A stretch of 36,001 nucleotides of DNA, from contig NZ_JALJRK010000039.1 in the NCBI RefSeq assembly GCF_024519725.1, forward strand, positions 1-36,001. Reading direction: 5' to 3'. Of the stretch, positions 15,540 through 22,451 are shown piece after piece. The translations under genes were made by a program, and so were the position numbers. Each line of letters opens with the position of its first letter. Position 1 is the stretch's first letter. The notes below the pieces were generated by a model. It did not search any database. It was not told the origin of the DNA and saw only the letters and a list, made by a program, of their open reading frames with translations. Origin of the DNA: Microvirga sp. Mcv34. Lineage in GTDB: Bacteria > Pseudomonadota > Alphaproteobacteria > Rhizobiales > Beijerinckiaceae.

Positions 15540-15908
15540 ATGAAGAGGTTGGTCACGGTCACCGGTCCTGTAACAGCCGCCCAATTGAACGGATATCTCA
15601 TTGAGGAACGCCTGCTCGACCACATCATGATTCAAGTGATCGACAAGGGCGGCGGAAACTTGGACATCGCCTTTCAAGAGAGAGATCAGCGCTACCTGTC
15701 ACAGTTTTCTGCTGCGCAATTGGCCGATTGGCTGCAGGAAGCGATACTCCATGTCGAAGCAGCATGCCCCTTAGAGACACCTGATGGCAAAGCGGCCTGG
15801 GTGGCTGACGTGGCGCCACCACGAACTGGATCATCCCTCAGGGCCATGCGACCGGCGCGGCAGGAACACGATCTTCCAGCTGGCCTGGAGTTCTTGAGGC
15901 GCACTTAA
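15540..15908 (+). CDS. Hypothetical protein, 122 residues
   Basis: Unknown small protein with a strong ribosome site (AGAGGGGGG just upstream of ATG). It has a ferredoxin-like or wHTH-like pattern: TVTGPVTAAQLNGYLIEERL (6-25), HIMIQVIDKGGGNLDIAF, then the helix FSAAQLADWLQEAILHV. The C-terminal 40 residues are polar. The upstream gap has TTAA-N6-TTAA at about 15462-15475. It is separated from both neighbours and is likely its own unit. Confidence 0.6.
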   Translation: MKRLVTVTGPVTAAQLNGYLIEERLLDHIMIQVIDKGGGNLDIAFQERDQRYLSQFSAAQLADWLQEAILHVEAACPLETPDGKAAWVADVAPPRTGSSLRAMRPARQEHDLPAGLEFLRRT

Positions 15909-16058
15909 TATCCAGTATCTCGGGACAGGAGGAATTTGAGTTCCGCTTCCAGCAAGTCCACGATTTCGATCCACTGGCTAATGGAAACCTTTACCTTCAC
16001 AAGATACTAGGGTGTCTTCCCGAATTTTGTGTTCATTCTCCTTCCCGAATTCACGATC

Positions 16059-17651
16059 ATGTCTAAGCCTTTGGCTCACACCGTTCTTGCCTCCATTCTC
16101 TTCGCTTTCGCGACACCAAGCACGGCCCAGACGCTGCCAGATCCAGAGGAATGCGCGATCCGATGGCACGTGCCGTTTGGATCTTCCCTCCGATCCTCCA
16201 TCTGCCCGGATGACCAGGATAAAGCGTTCTGCGAGCGGTCGCGTTCTGCCGTTAAGGCAATGGACCAGATGTATTCGACCTGCATGTCTGTGGTCGAAGC
16301 CTCCCAGTATGAGAACCGCCACCCCGCTCGTACAAGTGCCCTGATTGATGCAGCGGCTATCATGATCGCCGGCGGGCCTGACAAGCCTCCTATAAAGCTA
16401 TCGCGGGCTCCTGTCGGATCTGCTGAAGAAAACTGTTCGGATCCAAATCCTCCCGCAATTTGCTTCACAAAGTATCGCAAGGACTTTCAGTCCAATATCG
16501 CCGCTTTGGTCACCGAATATCGGCGCATTGATAAAATTACCCCCCGCTTGGAAGTCCCGCGAGATCAGGTTTCCGGATATCGTCCTCCCGCCGACCGCAT
16601 GACGTTTATGATCTATTCGGCAGGCGCGGCGACCGAGTGGCTTACCGGGTATGGGCCTATTACACCGGAAACGCCGCGGGATTTTGAGGCCTATCTTCTC
16701 AGAAAAGGCGAAAGCAGGTTAAAATCCATCAATCTCAACTCACCCGGGGGAAGCCTGATCGCAGGCCTACGTCTGGGTGAAATCCTTAGGGAGAACGGTT
16801 TCTCTACGAGAATAGGTGGAGGTCCATACAAGCCAGAATATAGCGTCTCGACCTCACACGACTATGGCGGCGATGGAGGCAATGAGGAAGACGTCCCAGC
16901 TGTTTGCGCAAGTGCGTGTGCATATGCGTTCCTGGGAGGGGTCTCTCGGGATTATGGTGACAAAGCTCACTATGGCGTGCACCAGTTTTACAATCAGACG
17001 GCAGTGTCTGAACCGACTGCGAAAGCCTTCGATGCGACCGATCTGTCGCTTCAACAGGTGATGACTGGATTGATCGTTGATTACATCGTGAGGATGGGAG
17101 CCGATGCCCGTTTGATCGTGGAAGCCGCAAAGGCAGGGCACGACAATATGCGGTTCCTTTCTCCGAAAGAAGCTCGCGATCTGAAGGTGATCTATGATCC
17201 CGAGAGCTTCACTCCATGGCAGATCCTTCCACGAGGACGCGGGGTGATCGCCCGTTCCGTCAGCCAGGATGGTAGTCGTACAGCGCAGGTCGCCTGCTTT
17301 ACATCCAAACGGGGCACGGAGCGTAAGTTCGTCTTATGGCAAAAGGGTTCAGATGCGGACGACTGGGCCAACCTCGTTCGAATGTCGGGCGCCTTTCAGT
17401 TTGCAGGAATGACAATCCCAGCAGAGAGCCTCAAGGTGACAACTGACGGCAAAAACGTCTACTTTTCTACGGATCTGCCGCCCGACTACGAAAAGAGGAT
17501 TGGTGGCTTAAAAGAAGATCTGGCGTTCGCGCCCGACTTCAACACAGCTCCAATGGTTGCAATCCGTAGCTTTGTCTCCGCTCCGGTCCCACGCGAGGGT
17601 TTTGCCGCATCAGCATCCATCGCACTCAGGAACTGTTTACCGGCGAGCTAG
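16059..17651 (+). CDS. Periplasmic ClpP/crotonase-fold protein (COG3904-like)
   Basis: Exported protein of 530 residues with a serine-protease-like ClpP/crotonase fold. The signal peptide ends near residue 23 (PSTAQ). The fold's oxyanion and nucleophile region is visible: LNSPGGS (226-232) then CASACAYAF (283-291) with Ser285 as likely nucleophile and GVHQF with His308 as likely base. This fits the family of predicted periplasmic ClpP-like proteins; substrates are unknown. About 140 residues after the fold form an additional beta-rich region (ARSVSQDGSRTAQVAC). Many cysteines (CxxxC patterns near 32-58) suggest disulfides in the periplasm. The ATG at 16059 is chosen because the signal peptide starts there. 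The gene's end overlaps a convergent HNH gene by 26 bases. Confidence 0.8.
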   Translation: MSKPLAHTVLASILFAFATPSTAQTLPDPEECAIRWHVPFGSSLRSSICPDDQDKAFCERSRSAVKAMDQMYSTCMSVVEASQYENRHPARTSALIDAAAIMIAGGPDKPPIKLSRAPVGSAEENCSDPNPPAICFTKYRKDFQSNIAALVTEYRRIDKITPRLEVPRDQVSGYRPPADRMTFMIYSAGAATEWLTGYGPITPETPRDFEAYLLRKGESRLKSINLNSPGGSLIAGLRLGEILRENGFSTRIGGGPYKPEYSVSTSHDYGGDGGNEEDVPAVCASACAYAFLGGVSRDYGDKAHYGVHQFYNQTAVSEPTAKAFDATDLSLQQVMTGLIVDYIVRMGADARLIVEAAKAGHDNMRFLSPKEARDLKVIYDPESFTPWQILPRGRGVIARSVSQDGSRTAQVACFTSKRGTERKFVLWQKGSDADDWANLVRMSGAFQFAGMTIPAESLKVTTDGKNVYFSTDLPPDYEKRIGGLKEDLAFAPDFNTAPMVAIRSFVSAPVPREGFAASASIALRNCLPAS

Positions 17652-18456
17652 CGCAAGACTCGTCCTCGGTGAGGCGCTGGTTCTCTATTTCGACCAGTTT
17701 AGCCAAACTGGCCTCGCCTCTTTCCCAGGTTTTGTCCCTCTCTTCCTCAATCAGATCGTGACATGTTCTGCAGACGGGAACGAGCGAGGAGAGGTCTTCT
17801 CCTGCAAGAACACGGGGCCGGTAGTCCCGATGGTGAACCTCAGTAGCACGGCGTGGGCAGCAAGCACACTTGCCACCCGCTTTATCAAGGACTTCGCCCT
17901 TGATCCCCTTCCAAAGGGACGTTCTAAGATAGGCATCATAGTCGATGGCTGGCTTTATCCAGCTTACGAACGGTACCAGAAACGCATCCTTGTCCTGTTT
18001 GATGCGAGCCTCCCGCCACTCCGTTTCAGCATTGAAGCGATCAAGCTCCGGCACACCCGAACTGCCGGTCAGGTAAGGACGTAGATCATCCTCAGTAGGG
18101 CGGGGATCCGGCGGGATCTGGTTCAGGATGAATGGCGGTGACAAAGCCGGGGTCACCTTGTTGGGCACGGGGCGGGATATCTGGTGAGATTGAACAGGCT
18201 GATTGCGCTTATCCTCGAACCCTTCCCATCGCGAGTTCCATTTCACGATGGCCAGCTCATGGACGCGGTCACGATCCTCGGCGGTTGTAAAGTGAGGGAC
18301 CCCGTTGATATGTCGCTGATTGATCCTCAGTTCCGAAATCGCCTCATCACGGGCCGACTCCCAGAACGGGTCTCGGCGCCCACCGGCGAGATCGCGCTTC
18401 GGCCGTGTTGGTCGCAGCCGAGCCCTGACGGTGAAATGTTCAAGGGCGGCGCTCAC
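17626..18456 (-). CDS. HNH endonuclease-like protein
   Basis: Predicted HNH nuclease, 276 residues from a GTG. The metal-binding module is near the C-terminus: Cys197-x2-Cys200, the catalytic His208-His209 pair in EVHHRDY, then Cys229-x2-Cys232-His233 in VCRTCHD. The pattern is that of zinc-stabilised HNH nucleases. The N-terminal 180 residues are of unknown role. In the same frame an ATG-started stretch of 23 codons lies just upstream (18531 to 18463), ended by a TGA only one codon before this GTG. Hence the gene may originally have been longer and be broken by a nonsense change, or it may reinitiate. It overlaps the convergent ClpP-like gene by 26 bases. Confidence 0.7.
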   Translation of the reverse strand: MSAALEHFTVRARLRPTRPKRDLAGGRRDPFWESARDEAISELRINQRHINGVPHFTTAEDRDRVHELAIVKWNSRWEGFEDKRNQPVQSHQISRPVPNKVTPALSPPFILNQIPPDPRPTEDDLRPYLTGSSGVPELDRFNAETEWREARIKQDKDAFLVPFVSWIKPAIDYDAYLRTSLWKGIKGEVLDKAGGKCACCPRRATEVHHRDYRPRVLAGEDLSSLVPVCRTCHDLIEEERDKTWERGEASLAKLVEIENQRLTEDESCASSPVNSS

Positions 18457-18459
18457 CGA

Positions 18460-18531
18460 TCAGGCGATGTCTGCCCTGGCTGGATCATCCTCAGACAGAT
18501 TTTCGAAAAATACTCGCTTGCTGATGCTCAT
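18460..18531 (-). pseudogene. In-frame 23-codon segment before the HNH gene
   Basis: On the minus strand ATG at 18531 opens MSISKRVFFENLSEDDPARA plus three residues and stops at TGA (18462-18460). It is in the same frame as the HNH gene, whose GTG follows at 18456 after one codon. A C-to-T change in CGA would produce this TGA, so the segment may be the lost N-terminus of the HNH protein. It could instead be a small coupled leader ORF. Confidence 0.35.
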
Positions 18532-18560
18532 GATGTTCCCGATGCCGGCCCTGCCTCATC

Positions 18561-18719
18561 ATGAAGATCGCCATACTAGGCCGCAAGCGACCCCAATTCG
18601 CTCCTCACTGCGCGCTTTCAGATCATGTGGAACAATGTGGCCTTCTGCCGATTTTATCCAGTTGGACAAACCTAAGTTCCGGAGGGCTTGATGCAACCAC
18701 GACGAATATAAAGCAGTAA
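18561..18719 (+). other. Gene-poor stretch left part, weak 52-codon ORF
   Basis: Between the HNH gene and the stem-loop cluster I see only one open frame of note on the plus strand: 52 codons from ATG 18561 (MKIAILGRKRPQFAPHCALS as start). It has no ribosome site and no recognisable motif, so I do not call it a gene. The stretch must hold the promoter of the minus-strand HNH gene. Confidence 0.2.
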
Positions 18720-18738
18720 GCAATATTCGTGATTGAAT

Positions 18739-18768
18739 TTACATAATCGTACTCGGCAAACCTATGCT
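18739..18768 (+). promoter_or_regulatory. Possible promoter of a structured transcription unit
   Basis: TTACAT (18739-18744) and TATGCT (18763-18768) spaced by 18 bases. A transcript starting near 18775 would open directly with the stem-loop at 18778-18818 and end at the terminator at 19203-19226. Both boxes deviate from consensus, so support is modest. Confidence 0.3.
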
Positions 18769-18777
18769 TAGGCCAGT

Positions 18778-18818
18778 CGAGGAACGTCCATTGGTAATAT
18801 TACTGTGGGCGTTCCTCG
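18778..18818 (+). other. 13-bp stem-loop with TAATATTAC in the loop
   Basis: Bases 18778-18790 pair with 18806-18818 over 13 positions with a single G-T pair. The 15-base loop (18791-18805) displays GTAATATTAC, itself a perfect palindrome, containing the nonamer TAATATTAC (18795-18803). A stem with this exact nonamer in the loop is the hallmark of rolling-circle origins of geminiviruses and related CRESS-DNA replicons. No Rep gene is in the window, so the function here is unknown; an RNA leader structure or a repressor site are alternatives. Confidence 0.6.
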
Positions 18819-18840
18819 CTTGGCTTGGAACTCACCCAGT

Positions 18841-18857
18841 AGTGTTACCATAACACT
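18841..18857 (+). repeat. Second hairpin, 7-bp inverted repeat
   Basis: AGTGTTA (18841-18847) and TAACACT (18851-18857) form a perfect inverted repeat around CCA. It stands 22 bases after the larger stem-loop and 13 bases before the ATG at 18871, a position suited to an operator or a leader structure. Confidence 0.5.
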
Positions 18858-18870
18858 AAGGTTGGGTTCG

Positions 18871-19266
18871 ATGCTGAAGCTAAGTTATCTGCTTTTTATC
18901 CTGAGCATCCTGAGCGGGCTGCTCATGGCCCCTGGTTCGCTTACCAAGCGACCAAGCATCCATCATCTTTCAACGGACAGGCTTTCGGCGCTTGCCTCAC
19001 CGTGTTCACGGCGAGCACAGGGGCTCTGGTTGCGCTTGATGATTGAACGAGGCTGTAACATGTCATTTCAACAAAAAGGGCAGCGATGCTGCCCAGATGA
19101 CCTTGCCTATGGTTTAGGCGCGAACTATATTGTGCATCGCAGCACGGCGATTGGCGTTGCCGTCCTGCTCGCCCTTCTTGGGCGTTTCCTCCCTAAACTT
19201 CGGGCCGCTTTCGAGCGGCCTTTTTTCTGGGAGCGACATTACGGTCCTGCATCCCTTAAGCAATAG
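18871..19266 (+). CDS. Doubtful ORF with signal-like N-terminus
   Basis: An open frame of 131 codons from ATG 18871. The first 22 residues look like a signal or membrane segment (MLKLSYLLFILSILSGLLMA), but the rest has no domain-like character and the frame runs straight through a strong terminator hairpin at 19203-19226, which a real gene would not. AAGG at 18858-18861 is a weak ribosome site. A competing frame (18843-19046) reads like a plausible protein tail but has no start codon. The stretch may be a small transcript with a short coding part, or a decayed gene. Confidence 0.2.
   Translation: MLKLSYLLFILSILSGLLMAPGSLTKRPSIHHLSTDRLSALASPCSRRAQGLWLRLMIERGCNMSFQQKGQRCCPDDLAYGLGANYIVHRSTAIGVAVLLALLGRFLPKLRAAFERPFFWERHYGPASLKQ
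19073..19094 (-). terminator. Minus-strand terminator-like hairpin
   Basis: Read on the minus strand, GGGCAGC (19094-19088), loop ATC, GCTGCCC (19084-19078) is followed by TTTTTG. It could end transcripts from the minus-strand gene at 19360-19869. Confidence 0.55.
19203..19226 (+). terminator. Plus-strand terminator with TTCG tetraloop
   Basis: GGCCGCT (19203-19209), loop TTCG, AGCGGCC (19214-19220), followed by TTTTTT. A textbook rho-independent terminator for a plus-strand transcript, although no confident plus-strand gene lies in the preceding 1.5 kb. Confidence 0.85.
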
Positions 19267-19359
19267 CGAATAAGTCGTAACGGCCAAGCTATTGTCTTTG
19301 TGCAACCGTCGCCTAGCCGAGCTGCAAGGGGCTTCCCGAACCGATCATTCCCTTGCGTT

Positions 19360-19869
19360 TCACCACGCTGCCCGAGGTAGCCGCCGCTTCCAGCGCTCTC
19401 CACGGGGCAAATCTGCTGCCGAGGCCCCTGCTTTACGCTTCGCCTTAATGATCGGGAGCGGAACCACGACCGCTGATGCCAATGGTGCCGGTGTTTCCTG
19501 GACCGGTAGGGATTCTTGGGTTTCCACGTGTTCGACTGGATGACCCGCCAACGCAACCTTAGCCTTGCGTCTGCGCTTGATCACTGGTGGTGCAACCTCC
19601 TCGCGGACCGGTACTTCAACCTGCGGCTCCGTCGGCACCTCGAGGGCCAGCACCGTCGGAACAATCGGAAGGCTCTCTAAAATCCGGCGCTCAACTGCCG
19701 GAGCTTCCGCTTTGCTCGCATCAGAAAATCCCTGATCCGCAGTGTGATGAACCGGAGCGGATAGCTTTTGTTTCGGCTCCAGGACAAACCGTTGGAACTT
19801 CGAAGGTTGCTGGGGTGAAAGTTTGGAGCGTTTTACTTCGAATGTGAACGTCGGGGATGTTTTCTTCAT
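19360..19869 (-). CDS. Hypothetical proline- and valine-rich protein
   Basis: A 169-residue protein of low complexity and no known family. It begins FTFEVKRSKLSPQQPSKFQRF, which looks conserved, then a long extended valine/proline/glutamate-rich middle (EVPTEPQVEVPVREEVAPP), two basic clusters (IKRRRKAKVAL near 97 and IKAKRKAG near 140), and a terminal RWKRRLPRAAW. The basic motif VIKRRRK and IIKAKRK look like a repeated unit. It is probably disordered, perhaps nucleic-acid binding. It is convergent with nothing nearby; the likely terminator is at 19073-19094. The divergent neighbour is the methyltransferase operon. Confidence 0.55.
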   Translation of the reverse strand: MKKTSPTFTFEVKRSKLSPQQPSKFQRFVLEPKQKLSAPVHHTADQGFSDASKAEAPAVERRILESLPIVPTVLALEVPTEPQVEVPVREEVAPPVIKRRRKAKVALAGHPVEHVETQESLPVQETPAPLASAVVVPLPIIKAKRKAGASAADLPRGERWKRRLPRAAW

Positions 19870-19956
19870 CTGAGAAACAGGTATGTCCCATGTATCGGAC
19901 TGAATTGTAAAAGGGAATTAATAAGAGATTCTTTCCAAATCAGTTCGGGAAATGAC

Positions 19957-19986
19957 TTGACGTCTTGAACACAGGTCTTGGGTAAA
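19957..19986 (+). promoter_or_regulatory. Weak candidate promoter for the methyltransferase operon
   Basis: TTGACG (19957-19962) is a good -35 element; the best -10 is GGTAAA (19981-19986), 18 bases on, which is poor. The 183-base divergent gap 19870-20052 must contain the operon promoter. Confidence 0.25.
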
Positions 19987-20052
19987 CCCCAAAACTGCAT
20001 CGGCCAGGCCCGCAGATACATAGCACGGCCCGAAGACGAGGCAACATCCACA

Positions 20053-21459
20053 ATGCTCGATCTCTTTGACGCGGCTGGCGATCTCTCCGCCGCTATCGAA
20101 GCCCTCCATGCCGCCACGGCCCTTTATACGGCAGAACCAGTAGTCGACGTTCTCCTCGACCGGATTGGCTGGCCAGATGCCGACGGCAGGCTCGTAGATC
20201 CCAGCGCCGGCGACGGCATGTTCATGGTCCGCGCTCTGAGCCGCCTTGACCTCGCGCCCGATGACTTCCAGGAGGTCGCCCGGGTTCAGGGCTGGGAGCT
20301 TCATCCCGGGGCCATGCGGTCCGCCCGGGAACGCGTGCAATCCCATCTCATCAGTAATGGCTGGTCGGTCGCTTCTGCCCGCAAAGCCGCCCAGGCCATC
20401 GTTCACCACGGTGACTTCCTGACCGGAGGCCCCGCGCCTGGTACCTTCCGCTTCTGCGCGGGCAATCCCCCTTACCTGCGCTACGGCCATCTGCCTGAGG
20501 TGCTGAAGGATCTCTACCGGCCGATCCTGCCAGATTTCGCCCGTGGCGACCTTCTCCACGCATTCCTCGACCGGTGCGTCTACAACATGCCGCCCGACGG
20601 CATCATCGGGTTCGTCACGTCGGACCGGATCTGGGTGAACGACACGGCCGCCAACCTCCGCAAGCAGCTCGGCCACAAGGTTGGCATCGGCCACATCTCC
20701 AGGCTCGATCCGAGCTCTGCATTCTACATGCCGAAAACCCGCCGCAAAGGGACGCCGCCCCGGATCCACCCCGTGGAAGTCGTTCTCAAACCGTCCGCAC
20801 AGGCAAAGATCCCTCTCGGCAAACTGCCAGTTTCGCCCGACGGCGCCCTGGATCAGCATGAGGGGCCGACCTTGGCCAATATCGCTACCGTGCGCCTTGC
20901 CCCATGGCTTGGGCCACATGGGATTTTCACTATCGACGCCCACCAGGTCGGCCGGCTCCCTGATGCCGATCTTGTGCCTGCGATAGACAGTGACGACATC
21001 GATCCTGCCACGGATGCCTTACGGCCGGCGACCCGCTACGCCATTCGCACCCTCAAGGACTGCGAGCCCACAGGTGCAGTAAAAGACCACCTGCAGACAG
21101 CAATGGTCCGCATGCCGAAGCGCGGGCAAAAGGGACGTTGGTGGATGCCTCCTGAATCGATCACCTTGCCTCTCAATCGGCCGGCCCTGCTGATCCCCCG
21201 CATTGGGCGCAAGATCCGGACCATACGGCTGGAGCCGGGCATTCTGCCGATCAATCACAACCTCTATGTGGTCTCCGCCGGTCCAGATCACTCGCTCGGA
21301 ACCATTCAGGAAGTCCTGCAGAGTGAGGAGACCCAAATGTGGGTCTTGAGAAACGCCCCGCCCCTCGAGAATGGCTATCTCGACATCAGGGCAGGGCTGC
21401 TGCGCCGGATTCCTATTCCCGGATCTTTGAGCCCGAAGACGTCAAACGTCCAAGGCTAA
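20053..21459 (+). CDS. N6-adenine DNA methyltransferase with target-recognition region
   Basis: SAM-dependent DNA methyltransferase of 468 residues, of the N-6 DNA methylase (TaqI/Eco57I-like) type. Motif X-like YTAEPVV (25-31), motif I VDPSAGDGMF (48-57), motif II GWELHP, motif III HGDFL, catalytic motif IV NPPYLRYG (138-145). The last 250 residues resemble a target-recognition domain (RWWMPPE, then INHNLYVVSAG, as in Eco57I-class enzymes). No endonuclease domain is fused. I chose the ATG at 20053; the frame runs upstream to 19978 with unlikely residues. The protein starts MLDLFD, close to the clamp-binding pentapeptide. First gene of an operon of seven. Confidence 0.85.
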   Translation: MLDLFDAAGDLSAAIEALHAATALYTAEPVVDVLLDRIGWPDADGRLVDPSAGDGMFMVRALSRLDLAPDDFQEVARVQGWELHPGAMRSARERVQSHLISNGWSVASARKAAQAIVHHGDFLTGGPAPGTFRFCAGNPPYLRYGHLPEVLKDLYRPILPDFARGDLLHAFLDRCVYNMPPDGIIGFVTSDRIWVNDTAANLRKQLGHKVGIGHISRLDPSSAFYMPKTRRKGTPPRIHPVEVVLKPSAQAKIPLGKLPVSPDGALDQHEGPTLANIATVRLAPWLGPHGIFTIDAHQVGRLPDADLVPAIDSDDIDPATDALRPATRYAIRTLKDCEPTGAVKDHLQTAMVRMPKRGQKGRWWMPPESITLPLNRPALLIPRIGRKIRTIRLEPGILPINHNLYVVSAGPDHSLGTIQEVLQSEETQMWVLRNAPPLENGYLDIRAGLLRRIPIPGSLSPKTSNVQG

Positions 21460-21496
21460 ACCCCAAAATTTGGATCCAAGGAAAAGGCACGCGGCC

Positions 21497-21847
21497 ATGA
21501 CCACTTGCATTTTTACCGATAACCTCAACTGCCGCGGACAGTTCCGCCGGCTGCGTTCTGTCCGCGATGCCCTCGACCAGATCAATGCATCGTTCGGCAC
21601 AGTTAAGGAACTGACTGTTCTAGACGGCAGTGACCGCATTCTGGCCTTCATCCCGACCCGCACAACGAGCGGGGAACTCAAGGTCTGGCACTACCGGACG
21701 AGCAAGTTCGCCGATCCTAAGATTCTTTTGCGCTCCGGTGCGATCTTCGCCTCATCCGTCGCCAGCGACGAAATACAAGAAGCCTTCCAGCGCGAGATTC
21801 TCGACCGCGAAATCTCTGGCGCTGCGACGTTGCCGCTGGCTGCCTGA
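21497..21847 (+). CDS. Hypothetical protein, 116 residues
   Basis: Unknown small protein, probably alpha/beta: FRRLRSVRDALDQINASFG (16-34), KELTVLDGSDRILAFIPT (beta), then KVWHYRTSKF. The ATG at 21497 is preferred to the in-frame ATG at 21470 because the spacing to the upstream stop is more natural; neither has a strong ribosome site. Lies 37 bases after the methyltransferase. Confidence 0.6.
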   Translation: MTTCIFTDNLNCRGQFRRLRSVRDALDQINASFGTVKELTVLDGSDRILAFIPTRTTSGELKVWHYRTSKFADPKILLRSGAIFASSVASDEIQEAFQREILDREISGAATLPLAA

Positions 21848-21873
21848 TCTTTCCTCCACCTCAGGACTATTCC

Positions 21874-22446
21874 ATGAGCGCTCTTGATGAGAAGCGTCGG
21901 CTTGCGGCTGACGAAGAATGCAGCACGTTTGATTTCGGCTATGAGGTTAAGGACGCCTCAGGCTGGGAGTGGACGACCCCCGGTAACCACTGGGAGAAGC
22001 CAGTCTTCTTCTTTGGGGATGATCGGGATGCCCCATCGATCCGCGGCACCTTTCACATCACGTTTCATGAAGGATCGGACGAGATCGCAGAATCTCACGC
22101 GAACATCCTCGGCGAGGTGATCAGAGGTCGCTCATCCCTTCAACCTCCTATCCTGGCGCCAACAGCCGCAGTTCCTGAGACGAAGATCGTGAAGATCGTC
22201 TACCAGGTTGTCGCCTTGATGCCCGCTGCCGACGCTCATTGGGCGCAGCACTCCAGGGCTGAAAAAGCCCTCAACGAGATCGACGACGGCGGTTGGATCG
22301 GCTGTGAAATCGTCGGCTCGGTCGAAAACATCCCCGACGACAAGGTCCGTGACGAGCTTCTCGCGATCGGCAACGACGGCACCTTCTTCGATGACGTCCT
22401 CAACGATGACGGCAAGGACGATTCCTCCGCATTAGACCAGGAGTAG
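21874..22446 (+). CDS. Hypothetical acidic protein, 190 residues
   Basis: Not recognised. The N-terminal half is polar (TFDFGYEVKDASGWEWTTPG). The C-terminal half resembles a small domain (KIVKIVYQVVALMPAADAHW then a helix EKALNEIDDGGW) and ends in a strongly acidic tail (DDVLNDDGKDDSSALDQE). AGGA precedes the ATG. It ends 5 bases before the PP-loop enzyme gene, so the two are translationally close and the pair could be functional partners. Confidence 0.6.
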   Translation: MSALDEKRRLAADEECSTFDFGYEVKDASGWEWTTPGNHWEKPVFFFGDDRDAPSIRGTFHITFHEGSDEIAESHANILGEVIRGRSSLQPPILAPTAAVPETKIVKIVYQVVALMPAADAHWAQHSRAEKALNEIDDGGWIGCEIVGSVENIPDDKVRDELLAIGNDGTFFDDVLNDDGKDDSSALDQE

Positions 22447-22451
22447 ATCTC

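Noticed and set aside
16015..16051. Direct repeat CTTCCCGAATT twice before the ClpP-like gene
   Set aside because: Two 11-base copies 26 bases apart could be an operator, but there is no symmetry or other support, so it was not called.
18843..19046. Open frame reading like the C-terminus of a protein (GFDAEAKLSAFYPEHPER and onward)
   Set aside because: It has no start codon after the preceding stop at 18840 and no recognisable domain. It could be a gene relic, but I cannot support it.
19978..21459. Longer start for the third methyltransferase
   Set aside because: The extra 25 residues contain no family sequence, and the ATG at 20053 gives the common spacing to motif X.
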